From assembly GCA_959605945.1 (NCBI GenBank), contig CAUHGY010000080.1:1-7996 (forward strand): a stretch of 7,996 nucleotides of DNA. Direction: 5' to 3'. Both the position numbers and the translations under genes were made by a program. Shown in pieces: positions 6,101 to 7,996 of the stretch. Below the pieces are notes generated by a model. The model was given only the letters and a program-made list of their open reading frames with translations, searched no databases and was not told the DNA's origin. The first letter of the stretch is position 1, and every line of letters starts with the position of its first letter. This DNA comes from an uncultured Clostridia bacterium (GTDB taxonomy: Bacteria; Bacillota; Clostridia; Christensenellales; Borkfalkiaceae).

Positions 6101-7996
6101 TCAGACAGAGAGTTCCAGCCACTCGTCGGTGTAAGCCGTCAGGCTGCTCTGCGCGGCGGCGAGTTTTTCCTGTATTTCGGTTATTTTGACGTAATCGGAA
6201 TAGACGTCGGGCGAATTTAAAAGAACATTTAATTCTTCGATTTCCTTTTCGCAGGCTTCTATCAGGGTTTCAAGCTTTTTTATGCGTTTTTCTTTGCGTG
6301 TTTTTTCTTTGAGCGGGGTGTTAAAATCGCGTTTTTTGCCTGCGGCAGACAATTGGTTTTTATCCGTATTTTCCGCTTTTGCGGGGTGTGCCGCGTTTTT
6401 TGCCGCCGCGCCGCCGTCCGCCGTTTTAGTTTTTTCCCGTTCGGAGAATTCGTCGTATCCGAAAGGATAGAACGCTGCTCCGCCGTTTTCGAAAACTAAC
6501 AGTCTGTCGGCTATTTTTTTGACAAAATATCTGTCGTGCGAAACGAAAACGACGGTTCCTTCGAATTCCGCCAGCATGTTTTCGAGGGTTTCTTTGCCGA
6601 CTATGTCCATGTGGTTGGTTGGTTCGTCGAGAATGAGAAAATTAGGCCGCCTTCCGAAAATTTTACAAAGGGCAAGTCTCACTCTTTCTCCGCCGGACAG
6701 TTTGCTTATGCGTTTGAAAACGTCTTCTCCGGAAAAAAGAAACGAGCCCAGCGCAGTTCTTACAGCGGTCTGATCGAGAGCGGGAAAGGCATCCTGATAA
6801 TCTTCCAAAAGAGTTTTATCGCTTGTATAATGCGCCATTTGTTGATCGAAATAACCTATGCTGACGTTCGCTCCGAAAGAAAAAGATCCGCCGAGCGGAG
6901 AAAGCCCGCCCGTAATGGTCTTTATGAATGTAGATTTACCCTTGCCGTTGCCGCCGATTATGCCGAGCTTCTGACCTTTTAACAGTTCGAATGAAATTTT
7001 CGCCAGGGGAGTGCCGTATCCTATCATAAGATCGCTTACGGAAAGCGGAATTTTTCCGCTTTCCGTAAGCGGCTTGAACGACGCGTGAAAACTTTTAAGA
7101 TCATATCTGTCGGGCGCGTCTATAATCTTCATCCGTTCTATCTGTTTTATTTTCGACTGCACCATTTTTGCTTTGGTGGCTTTATAGCGGAAACGCTCTA
7201 TAAGCCGTGTAAGTCTTTCTATTTCCGCGCGTTGCAGATCGTGGTCTTTTTGCTGTTTTATATGATTTTCGCGTTTCTGCCGTTCAAAATCCGAATAAGA
7301 TCCGGCATACCTGTGCGTTTCGCCGTATTCTATTTCGTATACTTTTCCGACTATTCTGTCGAGAAACATTCTGTCGTGCGAGACGATGACGACGGCGGAT
7401 TTATAATTTTTCAAATAGTCTTCCAGCCATTCTATATTCGATACGTCGAGATGGTTGGTCGGCTCGTCGAGCAGAAGTATGTCGGGTTTTTCCAACAGAA
7501 GCTTTATGAAGGCAATTTTTGTGCGTTCTCCGCCGGAAAATTCAGAAAGCGGTTTTTGCAGCTGATTTTCGGTAAATCCGAATTTTTTCAGCATGACGGA
7601 ATATTCTTTTTTATAGGTATAACCGCCCGATATTTCATATTTGTCGCACAGCGAAGAATATGTTTTTATTTTTGCTTCGTCGGGCGAAACTTCAATTTCT
7701 TTTAAAAGCGTCGCCATTTTTTCTTCCATCGCTATGAGAGGGGCGAACACTTTTTTTATTTCTTCGAGAAGCGTGGCGTTTTCATCTGTAAAAGAAATCT
7801 GTTTCAGATATCCTATGGTCGGGTTTTCCGCTCTGACGACGGAAAATTTTTCTTCCCCGGTGCCTTCTTCGAGATTTACCTGCCCGGTAATTGCCTTTAA
7901 AAGCGTGGTTTTCCCGCAGCCGTTTCTACCGACGACGGCAATTTTCTCTTTGTCTCTTATTTCGAAATCGATGCATTCGAGTACGGTGTCTGCACC
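6101..7996 (-). CDS. ABC-F family ATPase (YdiF/Uup-like), 5' end beyond the window
   Basis: The reading frame is open from the TGA at 6103-6101 to the right edge, 631 visible codons, and lacks only its first residues. ABC-F proteins are soluble twin-ATPase factors that bind the ribosome, mostly acting on translation rather than transport. In visible-residue numbering, the first ATPase domain has Walker A GRNGCGKTT (23-31), signature FSGGER (153-158), Walker B with ILLLDEPTNHLD (173-184) and SHDR (206-209). The charged helical linker (about 235-295) corresponds to the arm that contacts P-site tRNA. The second domain has GGNGKGKST (348-356), LSGGER (433-438), FLILDEPTNHMD (453-464) and SHDR (486-489). 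An Ala/Lys-rich linker (about 520-560) leads to a coiled-coil C-terminal domain (about 561-622), as in YdiF and Uup types. A GTG at 7750 might be taken as a start, but it lies after the first Walker A and is internal. A housekeeping role is more likely than antibiotic resistance, though sequence alone does not settle it. Confidence 0.95.
   Translation of the reverse strand, partial: GADTVLECIDFEIRDKEKIAVVGRNGCGKTTLLKAITGQVNLEEGTGEEKFSVVRAENPTIGYLKQISFTDENATLLEEIKKVFAPLIAMEEKMATLLKEIEVSPDEAKIKTYSSLCDKYEISGGYTYKKEYSVMLKKFGFTENQLQKPLSEFSGGERTKIAFIKLLLEKPDILLLDEPTNHLDVSNIEWLEDYLKNYKSAVVIVSHDRMFLDRIVGKVYEIEYGETHRYAGSYSDFERQKRENHIKQQKDHDLQRAEIERLTRLIERFRYKATKAKMVQSKIKQIERMKIIDAPDRYDLKSFHASFKPLTESGKIPLSVSDLMIGYGTPLAKISFELLKGQKLGIIGGNGKGKSTFIKTITGGLSPLGGSFSFGANVSIGYFDQQMAHYTSDKTLLEDYQDAFPALDQTAVRTALGSFLFSGEDVFKRISKLSGGERVRLALCKIFGRRPNFLILDEPTNHMDIVGKETLENMLAEFEGTVVFVSHDRYFVKKIADRLLVFENGGAAFYPFGYDEFSEREKTKTADGGAAAKNAAHPAKAENTDKNQLSAAGKKRDFNTPLKEKTRKEKRIKKLETLIEACEKEIEELNVLLNSPDVYSDYVKITEIQEKLAAAQSSLTAYTDEWLELSV
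7033..7071. repeat. Perfect 18-bp inverted repeat with 3-base spacer inside the ABC-F gene
   Basis: CGCTTACGGAAAGCGGAA (7033-7050) and TTCCGCTTTCCGTAAGCG (7054-7071) are exact reverse complements, separated by TTT. The repeat lies in the coding sequence just before the second ATPase domain and encodes PLTESGKIPLSVS on the - strand, which is in frame and reads like normal family sequence. No T-run follows on either strand, so it is not an intrinsic terminator. Chance is a poor explanation for 18 uninterrupted pairs; origin and role are unknown. Confidence 0.93.

Noticed and set aside
7085..7705. Long + strand open frame of 206 codons opposite the ABC-F gene
   Set aside because: It is antisense to well-conserved ATPase motifs, its translation is Phe/Tyr-rich with no domain, and it has no ribosome site; it is a shadow of the real gene.
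1..7996. CRISPR arrays, tRNA or rRNA genes, insertion sequences, toxin-antitoxin or defence genes
   Set aside because: No regularly spaced repeats, RNA gene signatures, transposase motifs or terminal repeats, and no defence-type domains were seen on either strand.

Overview
The window looks like a chromosomal segment from an anaerobic, Gram-positive-type bacterium, most likely of the Clostridia. This is inferred from three things: a two-domain rubrerythrin of the type common in anaerobic Firmicutes, an EpsG-type polysaccharide polymerase, and an ABC-F protein with the YdiF/Uup-like domain layout. No ribosomal RNA or other strong taxonomic marker is present, so the placement is tentative. Base composition is uneven: by hand count about 55% G+C over 481-720 and about 26% over 4441-4680.

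Left region (1-4771, all + strand): the downstream part of a surface-polysaccharide or glycan biosynthesis operon. It opens with the last 51 codons of a DegT/DnrJ/EryC1/StrS-type sugar aminotransferase. One base later comes a PglC-like phosphoglycosyl transferase, which would load the first sugar phosphate onto undecaprenyl phosphate. Then come a family-2 glycosyltransferase, an EpsG-like multi-spanning polymerase, and two tandem family-2 glycosyltransferases. Gaps are 1, 38, 14, 8 (measured to the chosen start) and 5 bases, which supports one transcript. Together the genes cover amino-sugar synthesis, lipid-carrier priming, chain extension and polymerisation. No flippase, chain-length regulator or ligase is visible, so the locus must continue to the left or rely on genes elsewhere.

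Middle region (4772-5397): a small three-helix membrane protein of unknown function, with its own plausible promoter and a very strong ribosome binding site. It is followed by a strong hairpin between convergent genes that probably terminates transcription from both sides.

Right region (5398-7996, all - strand): a rubrerythrin gene with a textbook promoter (TTGATA, 17-base spacer, extended TGC-TATAAT) and a near-perfect inverted repeat just after the expected transcription start. Upstream of it is an ABC-F ATPase gene whose 5' end lies beyond the right edge of the window.

The most unexpected feature is a perfect 18-bp inverted repeat with a 3-base spacer at 7033-7071, inside the ABC-F reading frame. 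The next most notable are the candidate operator at 5958-5981 and the extra N-terminal membrane helix on the PglC-like enzyme. I saw no clear evidence for a wholly new biological system.
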